NCBI GenBank assembly: GCA_030535795.1
Contig: JAUNRE010000013.1
Coordinates: 1-41,549, forward strand
Direction: 5' to 3'
Length of the DNA: 41,549 bases
Origin: Akkermansia sp.
Lineage (GTDB): Bacteria > Verrucomicrobiota > Verrucomicrobiia > Verrucomicrobiales > Akkermansiaceae
Below, one piece after another: positions 34,085-41,549 of the stretch (positions are counted from its first letter, which is position 1; every line of letters starts with the position of its first letter). The notes beneath the pieces are model-generated. The model did not search any database and was not told the origin of the DNA. It worked only from the letters and a program-made list of their open reading frames with translations. A program made the translations under genes and the position numbers.

Positions 34085-37000
34085 ATGACCACTCACTCTA
34101 TAGGCATCGACTTCGGTACATCTAAAACTCTGGTAAGTTATCTTACCCCCCATACACCGGTTCCCCAGCTTGTCAATCTCGGGCATGAATCTCCCTACAT
34201 GCCCACTACAGTGTATGTCGATACAGAGGGTAGATTTTACTTCGGCGACGACGCGGAGGAGATGCGTGACAGTGGCATGGGTATCTACCTGAGAGGCTTT
34301 AAAATGCAGCAGGGTACCCTAAATCCGGTAATCATGTATCCTTCCAAGGGGCTACTTCATTCACTCACCGCCAAGGAACTGGTAAAACGGTACCTGCAGC
34401 ATATTCGCACCCAGGTGGAAGGGCTTGTTTATCATGGCGAGAAAATTACAGGCGTCACCCTCACGCGCCCTGTCAAGTTCTCACCAGCACAGTGCGAGGA
34501 TCTCAAACAGGCTGCTCAGGAGGCAGGCTTTTCCGCCGTCACCTTCACCACGGAACCGGAAGCCGCCGGCTTAGCATTCTGCCGACTGAATGTTTCCAAA
34601 GCGTTTAAGCGCAGCGCTCTCATTGTAGACTGGGGTGGTGGCACGCTCGATATGGCCCTCGTCACCCGCGATGGCAACACAATCAAAACCCACAGTAAAC
34701 TAACAGACGGCGACACTACTATGGGTGGCGAGAAGTTCGATGAAAAACTCTGGACTCACGTCCTGCAAACTATCGAAGCACCATTAAATCACACCACTCA
34801 ATTACCCAAAGTACGCAGGGCAAAAGAAATGCTCAGTTCTCGGGAAAGTTTCCCCTTACGTCTCAGCAGCGAGACTGGAGCCTGCCCTCCGCTTTCCCTT
34901 ACCCGTTCGGTTTTTAATCAGCTGATTGCAGCTGAAATCAATCAGGCCGTGCAAAAGGTACAGGAGCTATTAGCTCGCATCCCAGCGGAATATAAACCCG
35001 ATATGCTGTTGCTGGTTGGCGGGAGCAGCCGTATTCCTCTCATTAAGGAAAAGCTGGAAGCAGCCTGCCACCTACCCGCTCTCAGCTGGGATAAATCGCG
35101 TGACGCCGTGGCACTGGGTGCCGCATTGTGGGAAAAAGCCGATGATAGCCTCACCTCTCAACCAACAATAGCGACATCCGAGACAGGGGATTTATATGAG
35201 CTTGCTCTGGCAGAAAATGCAGAAGTTATAAAATCACTTACAAAAGGCAGAAACGCATTTATTCCGATACTACAACAGGTCAATCCCAACCTAAGCCTTA
35301 CCGACATCAAAAAGATTCAAGGTTCACACTTCGGTATCGTCCTGAAAAGCGCCACAAAACAATCCATCTACGGGGGGCTGGCAATATTGAAACAAAACGG
35401 CCTACAGGCATGTGCCACCGCTCCTCTCTCTGTAGGATTGAGGGCAGCCATAGCCCAAGACAATATCCCTCTCGTTCAGGATTTGTTGAAACAAGGAGCT
35501 GATTTGAATGCAGCCTATCTTTGTGACGACTCGATAGAAACACCTCTGACTCATGCGCTGTTGAGGCATAACGCAAAACTCGTCAAGCTGCTTTTAGAGG
35601 CTGGTGCAGACATTGAGCAAAGACCGACTAACGACAGCATCCCCCCGCTCCATTACGTCGTAAGTTTAAATGATGACCAGGAGCTCGTCCGGTTGCTTAT
35701 CAAGTCCGGAGCAAATATCAACGCTTGTGATGACGGCGGTGACACCCCGCTCCACGTAGCAACGGATTGCGCGGCTGATATAAATATGCGTCTTCTCCTG
35801 CAAGCCGGGGCAAATATTGAAGCCCAGAACGCCCAAGGCCAGACTCCCCTCCATTTCGCAACAGAGCAGGAGGATGAAACGGTTATATCCCTTCTGATTA
35901 ACCATGGTGCCAATGTCAATGCGCAAACAAACGACGGAAGGACGCCTCTCCACTGGGCGGCAAGAAACGATGCCGCCAAAGTTCTGCCCATTCTGCTCAA
36001 CCATGGCGCCAATGTCCATGAGAAAGACAACGACGGTTGGACGCCTCTCCATTGGGCGTCGTTTAACGATGCCGCAACGGTTCTGCCCATTCTGCTCAAT
36101 CATGGCGCCAATGTCCATGAGAAAGACAACGACGGCAGGACGCCTCTCCATGCTGCGGCGGCGGAAGATGCCGAAACGGTTCTGCCCATTCTGCTTAACC
36201 ATGGCGCCAATGTCCATGAGAAAGACAACGACGGCAGGACGCCCCTTCATATAGCAACCAAGCAGAAGAGCAACGCGATTGTATCCCTCCTGCTCAACCA
36301 TGGAGCTAGTATCAACGAGCAAACAAACGAAGGGAACACAGCACAGAGCATAGACCAAACCTCGATTAAGCTTTCCAATGCAGGCAAATACAAGATAGAT
36401 GTCATAAATGTACTCTGGGAAATATGTCCCCATCTCACACTTGGACAAGCAAAAAAACTGGTAGATTCAGCACCTATTATCCTGCCGTTCCGCTTCACCC
36501 AGCAAGACGCCATTACGGCAGTACAAATGCTCACCCAAGTAGGTGCCAAGGTTGAAATCATCAATGACGCACCATCTCAACCTAGCTTATCTGAACAATA
36601 TTCTCATCTTGTAGAACATGCTGTAGAAAGCCTCCATAATGACCTGCACAAGTACCCTCTACACCTGCATTCGGAATCTACTGAGGAGCAATTTCAGCAA
36701 AATCTGGGCAATTATATCACTAAAATACAGAGCGCCATAAACCAACATGCGAAACCGCTCGCAACACAACTCTCTCAGATTTTATTGAACAATGGTTACG
36801 TTGGCAACGAACCTATTTTTTCCAAACTTCAATTTAATGACAATGCGACCGAAGCTATCTGCGCACCGCTCAGCCAAGCAGTGCAAGACTGCATTTCTCG
36901 CCACATGAAATACGCCCAATCTCTCGCTCATTCATCGACGGGGGAATTACTCGGCGGCATTGCCGGTGGGATTCTCGGTATCTTCACGCTGGGAGTATCG

Positions 37001-37348
37001 GCACCCCTGACCGCCTACGCTGGCTCAAAATTAGGAAAAGCAATTGCCAGTATCCAAACTGGGACAACCGGTTTGGACATCAAGGCCACAGCAGCTGCGC
37101 TACCAGCAGCTATCGAACAAGCATTACCTGCTGTATTAGAAAGCTTCAGGCAATATTTCTATCAAACAGAATCAACTCCGGTGCCAGAGAAGAATCGCCA
37201 CGAACTATTTCATCTGGTAGAACGGGACGAATGGGGAAAAGCAATGAAATGCATAGAAAACGGGCACTTTACCAAGGATACTCTGCAAATAGCCCTCTCT
37301 TATGCTCATTCTGAAACAATGAAAAATCTGATTTCTCGTTACCTATAA
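34085..37348 (+). CDS. Hsp70-type ATPase with ankyrin repeats and L7/L12-CTD-like modules
   Basis: Protein of 1087 aa. Residues 1-360 are an Hsp70/actin-type nucleotide-binding domain: phosphate 1 GIDFGTSKT, the TEPEAAGLAF connect region, phosphate 2 VDWGGGTLD and adenosine motif LLVGGSSRIPLIKE. No Hsp70 substrate-binding domain follows. Instead there is a module at about 390-438 (NPNLSLTDIKKI...) resembling the ribosomal L7/L12 C-terminal domain, nine ankyrin repeats (451-750), a clearer L7/L12-CTD-like module at about 772-827 (LTLGQAKKLVDSAP..AVQMLTQVGAKVEI), a helical part, a glycine-rich hydrophobic hairpin (about 953-985) and a short tail domain (about 1040-1087) shared with the next protein. 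It may be a membrane-associated adaptor ATPase; the function is unknown. Confidence 0.86.
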   Translation: MTTHSIGIDFGTSKTLVSYLTPHTPVPQLVNLGHESPYMPTTVYVDTEGRFYFGDDAEEMRDSGMGIYLRGFKMQQGTLNPVIMYPSKGLLHSLTAKELVKRYLQHIRTQVEGLVYHGEKITGVTLTRPVKFSPAQCEDLKQAAQEAGFSAVTFTTEPEAAGLAFCRLNVSKAFKRSALIVDWGGGTLDMALVTRDGNTIKTHSKLTDGDTTMGGEKFDEKLWTHVLQTIEAPLNHTTQLPKVRRAKEMLSSRESFPLRLSSETGACPPLSLTRSVFNQLIAAEINQAVQKVQELLARIPAEYKPDMLLLVGGSSRIPLIKEKLEAACHLPALSWDKSRDAVALGAALWEKADDSLTSQPTIATSETGDLYELALAENAEVIKSLTKGRNAFIPILQQVNPNLSLTDIKKIQGSHFGIVLKSATKQSIYGGLAILKQNGLQACATAPLSVGLRAAIAQDNIPLVQDLLKQGADLNAAYLCDDSIETPLTHALLRHNAKLVKLLLEAGADIEQRPTNDSIPPLHYVVSLNDDQELVRLLIKSGANINACDDGGDTPLHVATDCAADINMRLLLQAGANIEAQNAQGQTPLHFATEQEDETVISLLINHGANVNAQTNDGRTPLHWAARNDAAKVLPILLNHGANVHEKDNDGWTPLHWASFNDAATVLPILLNHGANVHEKDNDGRTPLHAAAAEDAETVLPILLNHGANVHEKDNDGRTPLHIATKQKSNAIVSLLLNHGASINEQTNEGNTAQSIDQTSIKLSNAGKYKIDVINVLWEICPHLTLGQAKKLVDSAPIILPFRFTQQDAITAVQMLTQVGAKVEIINDAPSQPSLSEQYSHLVEHAVESLHNDLHKYPLHLHSESTEEQFQQNLGNYITKIQSAINQHAKPLATQLSQILLNNGYVGNEPIFSKLQFNDNATEAICAPLSQAVQDCISRHMKYAQSLAHSSTGELLGGIAGGILGIFTLGVSAPLTAYAGSKLGKAIASIQTGTTGLDIKATAAALPAAIEQALPAVLESFRQYFYQTESTPVPEKNRHELFHLVERDEWGKAMKCIENGHFTKDTLQIALSYAHSETMKNLISRYL
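35939..36240 (+). repeat. Tandem 99-bp repeats encoding ankyrin repeats
   Basis: Three nearly identical 99-bp units in the ankyrin region; for example the string TTCTGCCCATTCTG recurs at 35982, 36081 and 36180. Each unit is exactly one 33-residue ankyrin repeat (TPLH...VLPILLNHGANVHEKDNDG), so gain or loss of units stays in frame. Confidence 0.85.
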
Positions 37349-37583
37349 TAAGAAATCTCACTATGCACACCATCGGTATCGACTTCGGCACAACGAAAAC
37401 ACTCGTCAGCCACATTCATCCGCAAACGGGGCATCCCGCCCCCCTGCGGTTGGGACGTGGCAGCGATTACCTGCCCACCTCCATCTATGTTGATACGGCG
37501 GGGCGACTCTTCTTCGGCGACGACGCGGAGGATATGATAGAGGAGCCCAGCGGTTGCTACCTGCGCGGCTTCAAAATGCAGCT
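37328..37583 (+). repeat. 256-bp perfect direct repeat, copy A
   Basis: Identical over 256 bp to 39097-39352, offset 1769 bp. It covers the last codons of the ankyrin-Hsp70 gene, the 14-bp gap and the first 221 bp of the zinc-ribbon Hsp70 gene. Similarity with two or three mismatches extends about 75 bp further upstream. Confidence 0.9.
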
Positions 37584-39117
37584 GGGCTCAGCCGCGCCAC
37601 TGCACATGTACCTGAATAATGGCAAGCCCTGCATCCTCACCGCCAAAGAGCTGGTGAAGGAATACCTGCGGCACATCCGTGAACAGGTGCAGCAGCTCGT
37701 ATACCATGGAGAGCCCGTGACAACGGCCACCATCACCCGCCCCGTCAAGTTCTCCCCCGCTCAATGCGAAGAGTTGAAACAAGCAGCCCATGACGCCGGG
37801 TTCGACACGGTGGAGTTCACCACGGAGCCGGAGGCCGCAGGCCTGGCCTTCTGCCGCATGAATGCCGCGCAGGCGTTCAAGCGCAGCGCCCTCATTGTAG
37901 ACTGGGGAGGCGGCACGCTCGACTTCGCCCTCGTCACCCGCGAGGGCGACACCATCCATACCCACAGCACCCTGACCGATGGCGACACCACCATGGGTGG
38001 AGAGAAATTCGATGAGCTGCTCTGGAACTATGCTGCGCATATGGTAAAGACAAGTCTCAACCCCATCACTCAATTGCCGAAAATACGCCGGGGCAAAGAG
38101 CAACTCAGCACAAAGGAGGACATCTGGCTGCGACTGAGCTGCGAAAACGGCACCTGTCCCCCTCTCCATATGAGCCGTGAAGACTTCAATGTTCTGATAA
38201 GCCCTCACATTGATAAAGCCGTCCGGAAAATTCAGAATCTAGTGCAAAGGATTCCCACTGAAAACAGACCCGAGATGCTTCTGTTAGTGGGAGGCAGCTG
38301 CAAGATACCGCTCATCAAAGAGAGATTGGAAAATGCGAGCAAATTGCCGGCACGTGGCTGGCACTATTCCCGCGAGGCTGTGGCCATTGGAGCTTCGCTC
38401 TGGCGCCAGGACAACAGGCAGCCCTCTCCTGTTACCTTTAATTGCCACATCTGCGGAGCCCCGATTACCATTTCCGGAGAGGGGGTGACGTGCAAGCTAT
38501 GCAGCATGCAATATAAAGTAGACAATGACCGAATCTTCCGCGATGGGGTAAATATAAAATGTGGCATATGCAACTCCGTTTTTGAAGTCACTCAAGAACA
38601 AGGCCGATGCAGCCAATGCGGCACCCCTGTTCATTGGATCGCCAACTCAAAGAAATGGGCGAGTACCATACGCAAAAATCCGCAGGCTTCAGAAATTTTC
38701 AATTGCCACATCTGCGGCACCCATGTCCAAATATCCGATGCAGAGGCTGAATGTGGGCGCTGCAGCATGAGATATGCCCAAAAAAGCAACGGCTATATCT
38801 TCCGTACCGGATTAAATATAAGATGCAAGGTCTGCGATTCCGTTTTTGAAATTAAACAAGAACAAAATAGATGTAAAAAATGCGGCAGCTCAATCGAGTG
38901 GTCTGAAACAACAGGAATGTGGGTAATTAAGCGACGAGTTCAAGGCCCTGGAGAACAGAATGGTATAAACCAACTGTTTGAATATGTGAAAAAAGATGAG
39001 TGGGGTAAAGCCATGCAATGCTTAGAAAACGGGCACTTTACCAGGGATACTCTGCAAATAGCCCTCTCTTATGCTCATTCTGAAACAATGAAAAAACTGA
39101 TTTCTCGTTACCTATAA
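37363..39117 (+). CDS. Hsp70-type ATPase with duplicated zinc ribbons
   Basis: Protein of 584 aa. The Hsp70 nucleotide-binding domain (1-350) has GIDFGTTKT, VDWGGGTLD and LLVGGSCKIPLIKE. Residues 361-515 are two tandem copies of an about 75-residue module, each with four CxxC pairs (FNCHICG, CKLC/CGRC, IKCGIC/IRCKVC, CSQC/CKKC), 16 cysteines in all, so up to four zinc sites. A 48-residue tail (about 537-584; DEWGKAMQCLENGHF..SETMKKLISRYL) matches the tail of the ankyrin Hsp70. No substrate-binding domain. The zinc ribbons may bind nucleic acid or protein. The 5' end and tail lie in direct repeats that make the gene a removable unit. Confidence 0.86.
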   Translation: MHTIGIDFGTTKTLVSHIHPQTGHPAPLRLGRGSDYLPTSIYVDTAGRLFFGDDAEDMIEEPSGCYLRGFKMQLGSAAPLHMYLNNGKPCILTAKELVKEYLRHIREQVQQLVYHGEPVTTATITRPVKFSPAQCEELKQAAHDAGFDTVEFTTEPEAAGLAFCRMNAAQAFKRSALIVDWGGGTLDFALVTREGDTIHTHSTLTDGDTTMGGEKFDELLWNYAAHMVKTSLNPITQLPKIRRGKEQLSTKEDIWLRLSCENGTCPPLHMSREDFNVLISPHIDKAVRKIQNLVQRIPTENRPEMLLLVGGSCKIPLIKERLENASKLPARGWHYSREAVAIGASLWRQDNRQPSPVTFNCHICGAPITISGEGVTCKLCSMQYKVDNDRIFRDGVNIKCGICNSVFEVTQEQGRCSQCGTPVHWIANSKKWASTIRKNPQASEIFNCHICGTHVQISDAEAECGRCSMRYAQKSNGYIFRTGLNIRCKVCDSVFEIKQEQNRCKKCGSSIEWSETTGMWVIKRRVQGPGEQNGINQLFEYVKKDEWGKAMQCLENGHFTRDTLQIALSYAHSETMKKLISRYL

Positions 39118-39352
39118 TAAGAAATCTCACTATGCACACCATCGGTATCGACTTCGGCACAACGAAAACACTCGTCAGCCACATTCATCCGCAAACGGGG
39201 CATCCCGCCCCCCTGCGGTTGGGACGTGGCAGCGATTACCTGCCCACCTCCATCTATGTTGATACGGCGGGGCGACTCTTCTTCGGCGACGACGCGGAGG
39301 ATATGATAGAGGAGCCCAGCGGTTGCTACCTGCGCGGCTTCAAAATGCAGCT
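39097..39352 (+). repeat. 256-bp perfect direct repeat, copy B
   Basis: Second copy of 37328-37583, at the junction between the zinc-ribbon and Sel1 Hsp70 genes. It contains the end of the former, the 14-bp gap and the first 221 bp of the latter. The sequences diverge abruptly to partial similarity after codon 73. Confidence 0.9.
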
Positions 39353-41204
39353 AGGGTCTGCCACCCCGCTGCACATATACCTGGATGCCGGCAAGCCCAG
39401 CATCCTCACCGCCAAAGAGATGGTGAAGGAATACCTGCAATACATCCGTGAACAAGTGCAGCAGCTCGTCTACCATGGAGAGCCAGTTACAATGGCCACC
39501 ATCACCCGCCCCGTCAAGTTCTCCCCTGCTCAATGCGAAGAGCTGAAACAAGCCGCCCATGACGCCGGGTTCAACACAGTGGAGCTCACCACGGAGCCGG
39601 AAGCCGCCGGCCTGGCCTTCTGCCGCATGAATGCCGCGCAGGCATTCAAACGCAGTGCTCTTATTGTGGACTGGGGAGGCGGCACGCTCGACTTCGCCCT
39701 CGTCACCCGCGAAGGCGACACCATCTGCACCCATAGCAACTTGACCGATGGCGACACCACGATGGGGGGTGAGAAATTCGATGAGCTGCTCTGGCGCCAC
39801 TGTGAGCAAGTTACCCATTGCCCCCTCAGCGCAGTTACTCAGCTTCCGAAAGTACGCAGGGCAAAAGAGCAGCTCAGTACACAGGAAAGCACGGTCCTGC
39901 GCCTGAGCAGCACGACAGGAGCCTGCCCGCCCCATCATCTTTCCCGGGCAGATTTTAACAAACTCATCGAGGCAGACATCGATGCCGCCGTAACGAAATT
40001 GCAAAGACTCATCACCAAAACGCCCTCCGAATACAAACCGGAAATGCTCCTTCTGGTAGGAGGCAGTAGCAAGATACCGCTCATCAAAGAGAAGCTGGAA
40101 GCAGCCTGTCATTTACCTGCCCACAGCTGGCACTACTCACAGGAGGCGGTTGCTATGGGAGCAGCGCTGTGGAAAACAAACGTCGAAAAATTGGCCAAGT
40201 TTCAGGTACAACAAGGAGACAATTATTATAACGGCCGGAACGGATACCCGCAGGATGCCAATAAAGCCTTGGAACATTACCACCGAGCAGCTGAACTTGA
40301 TTACCATTGGGGCTACTTCAATGTGGGCAAGTGCTATTTGGAAGGAAAAGGCGTGAAGAAGGATGACAGTGAAGCGCGCAACTGGTTCCGAAAAGCCGAA
40401 GCAACAGCTGACAACCCTTGGGCAACACGTTGGCTCGCTCTTTTGGGAGATGCCCATGCGGCCCGCCGCATCAGCGAATATTACGCCACCGGCAGTAAGG
40501 CAAGCTGGGAGATGCACCCAAACGAAGCGGAAGCAGAAAGATTTCGCCAGTTGGCAGATGAAATCCCCCGCGACCTAGTGGAGTGGGGGGACAATTATTA
40601 CCATGCCCGGAACGGCTGTGAGCATAACCCGTCCAAAGCGCTGGAATGTTATCGACAGGCGGCCGAATACGGCAACCATTGGGGCTATTTCAACGTAGGC
40701 AAGTGCTACTTGGAAGGGCAAGGCGTGCCAAAGGATGACAATAAAGCGCGAGAGTGGTTTCTGAAAGCAAAAGCTGCCAATCCCGAGAATGTCTGGACTC
40801 TGCTGAAACTCGCCGAGCTGGGAGATGCCCCCAGCATGTGTGAAGTAGCCGACCGCTACTACTATGGCAATGCCGCCGACCAGGGATTGTACCGTGACAC
40901 GAGTGAAGCCCTGAAGTGGTATCGAGCCTCGGCAGCAGGGGGATACCATTGGGGCTATCACAACGTGGGTAAGTGCTATCTGGAGGGACAAGGCATAAAG
41001 AAGAATGACGATGAAGCACGTATATGGTTCCGCAAAGCTTATGAAGTAGGGGAAAACCTCTGGTCCCTCTACTGGCTGGCCGCAATGGGCGATGCCAACG
41101 CAGGGCGTAAAATCATAGAGTACTGTGATTCAGGCCGTGCGTACCAACTGCTGAGCAACGAAGATGCTTCCGCACTTTGCGCACAAGTCAATAAGTTCCG
41201 CTAA
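39132..41204 (+). CDS. Hsp70-type ATPase with Sel1 repeats
   Basis: Protein of 690 aa. Residues 1-355 are an Hsp70 nucleotide-binding domain nearly identical at its start to the preceding protein (first 73 residues identical), with GIDFGTTKT, VDWGGGTLD and LLVGGSSKIPLIKE. Residues about 360-690 contain three long superrepeats of about 110 residues, each with a Sel1 core marked by HWGY(F/H)NVGKCYLEGxG. The shared C-terminal tail of the other two Hsp70 proteins is missing. It is the last gene of the operon; the palindromic element at the right edge follows after about 30 nt. Confidence 0.86.
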   Translation: MHTIGIDFGTTKTLVSHIHPQTGHPAPLRLGRGSDYLPTSIYVDTAGRLFFGDDAEDMIEEPSGCYLRGFKMQLGSATPLHIYLDAGKPSILTAKEMVKEYLQYIREQVQQLVYHGEPVTMATITRPVKFSPAQCEELKQAAHDAGFNTVELTTEPEAAGLAFCRMNAAQAFKRSALIVDWGGGTLDFALVTREGDTICTHSNLTDGDTTMGGEKFDELLWRHCEQVTHCPLSAVTQLPKVRRAKEQLSTQESTVLRLSSTTGACPPHHLSRADFNKLIEADIDAAVTKLQRLITKTPSEYKPEMLLLVGGSSKIPLIKEKLEAACHLPAHSWHYSQEAVAMGAALWKTNVEKLAKFQVQQGDNYYNGRNGYPQDANKALEHYHRAAELDYHWGYFNVGKCYLEGKGVKKDDSEARNWFRKAEATADNPWATRWLALLGDAHAARRISEYYATGSKASWEMHPNEAEAERFRQLADEIPRDLVEWGDNYYHARNGCEHNPSKALECYRQAAEYGNHWGYFNVGKCYLEGQGVPKDDNKAREWFLKAKAANPENVWTLLKLAELGDAPSMCEVADRYYYGNAADQGLYRDTSEALKWYRASAAGGYHWGYHNVGKCYLEGQGIKKNDDEARIWFRKAYEVGENLWSLYWLAAMGDANAGRKIIEYCDSGRAYQLLSNEDASALCAQVNKFR

Positions 41205-41236
41205 CAATTATATACCGACACACGCGCTGGAATAAA

Positions 41237-41391
41237 TAGGAAAACGCCAATTTGTCGAGATGGATTTACCATCTACAATTGACAAAGTAATGGCTAGGCG
41301 CGCTGACGCGCGCAATATAAGCATAGCATGAGTCTTAGCTGCCGCTCCTCGCCCGGAAGGCGCGGAACTCATAAGCCCCGCTTTGCGGGGC
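41237..41391. repeat. Palindromic intergenic element, diverged inverted copy 2
   Basis: Read on the minus strand this segment parallels 26915-27098: CTTTCGCCC start, CGCGCCTTCCGGGCG core, a hairpin with GTCA loop (41298-41313), CTTTGTCAATTGTA and the end flank CTCGACAAATTGGC plus TTTTCCTA (41237-41259). It holds an additional GCCCCGC-TTT-GCGGGGC hairpin (41375-41391). The outer 12-bp inverted pair of copy 1 is not conserved. No gene is supported between 41205 and the right end. Confidence 0.65.
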
Positions 41392-41474
41392 GAAAGTACA
41401 ATAGCCAAGGGGCAAGCCACGCAGTGGCGCAGCCCTGGGGATGGGATAATAAATAAAATGAGAGCCCGAGTCGT

Positions 41475-41518
41475 CGACGCGTCAGCGTCGGCGCCGAGGC
41501 CGACAGCCTGCCTCGGCG
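41475..41518. repeat. Further GC-rich hairpins at the right edge
   Basis: CGACGC-GTCA-GCGTCG (41475-41490) repeats the GTCA-loop hairpin design of the palindromic element with different stem bases. CGCCGAGGC pairs with GCCTCGGCG (41492-41500, 41510-41518). The surrounding 41392-41549 is GC-rich and without a supported gene; the element may continue beyond the window. Confidence 0.5.
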
Positions 41519-41549
41519 TAGGGCGTGAGCCCGGAGACGGACACGTTTG

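Noticed and set aside
35939..36240. Tandem repeats considered as a CRISPR array
   Set aside because: Units are contiguous, 99 bp long, coding and without unique spacers; no cas gene is present.
35666..36448. Minus-strand frame opposite the ankyrin repeats
   Set aside because: The repeated sense units create a periodic open antisense frame; there is no promoter or start signal.

Overview
The window looks like a chromosomal segment of a Verrucomicrobiota bacterium, most plausibly Akkermansiaceae-like. This is an inference from gene content: a long insert-bearing IspG, a fused MFS-PlsC protein, a PiT-PhoU fusion, an L-fucose mutarotase, many Sel1-repeat proteins and few Shine-Dalgarno sequences. 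There is no rRNA gene or other decisive marker. I found no tRNA, rRNA, CRISPR array, transposase or phage gene.

Region 1 (1-17400) is mainly core metabolism and envelope: a Sel1 protein and a secreted unknown protein (divergent), the MFS-acyltransferase fusion, ispG, a proline/alanine-rich lipoprotein with tyrA, a PhoR-like histidine kinase next to a PiT-PhoU phosphate transporter, a four-gene membrane/coiled-coil operon led by a GYF-type protein, and fucU followed by a queD-like gene.

Region 2 (17464-26744) is accessory in character: a dynamin-like GTPase, a divergent P-loop GTPase with a membrane-anchored partner, a transmembrane Ser/Thr kinase with two small membrane proteins, a small HTH/ribbon-helix-helix regulator, a zinc-ribbon protein and a Sel1 protein. 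A terminator and a long palindromic repeat element follow (26777-27098).

Region 3 (27171-41204) is the most unusual part. After a secreted Sel1 protein, one promoter (28626-28654) precedes seven tightly spaced same-strand genes: a membrane-anchored protein, a C39/papain-like cysteine peptidase with an intact-looking Gln/Cys/His/Asp set, two adjacent dynamin-like GTPases, and three Hsp70-type ATPases. The Hsp70s lack a recognisable substrate-binding domain and carry interchangeable C-terminal modules instead (ankyrin repeats with two L7/L12-CTD-like modules; duplicated zinc ribbons; Sel1 repeats). A 256-bp perfect direct repeat crosses the gene junctions of the second and third Hsp70 genes, so recombination could remove or add one complete Hsp70 gene. 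I propose this operon as the candidate undescribed system: membrane-remodelling GTPases, a protease and modular Hsp70-type ATPases, perhaps a stress or defence device. The function is inferred, not shown.

Two themes run through the window. First, promoters with a TTGACA-like box, a spacer of almost always exactly 17 nt and a TATAAT-like box often lie only 6-11 nt upstream of the start codon, implying leaderless or nearly leaderless mRNAs; these promoters also correct several start sites. Second, diverged inverted copies of one palindromic element bracket region 3 (26870-27098 and the right edge).
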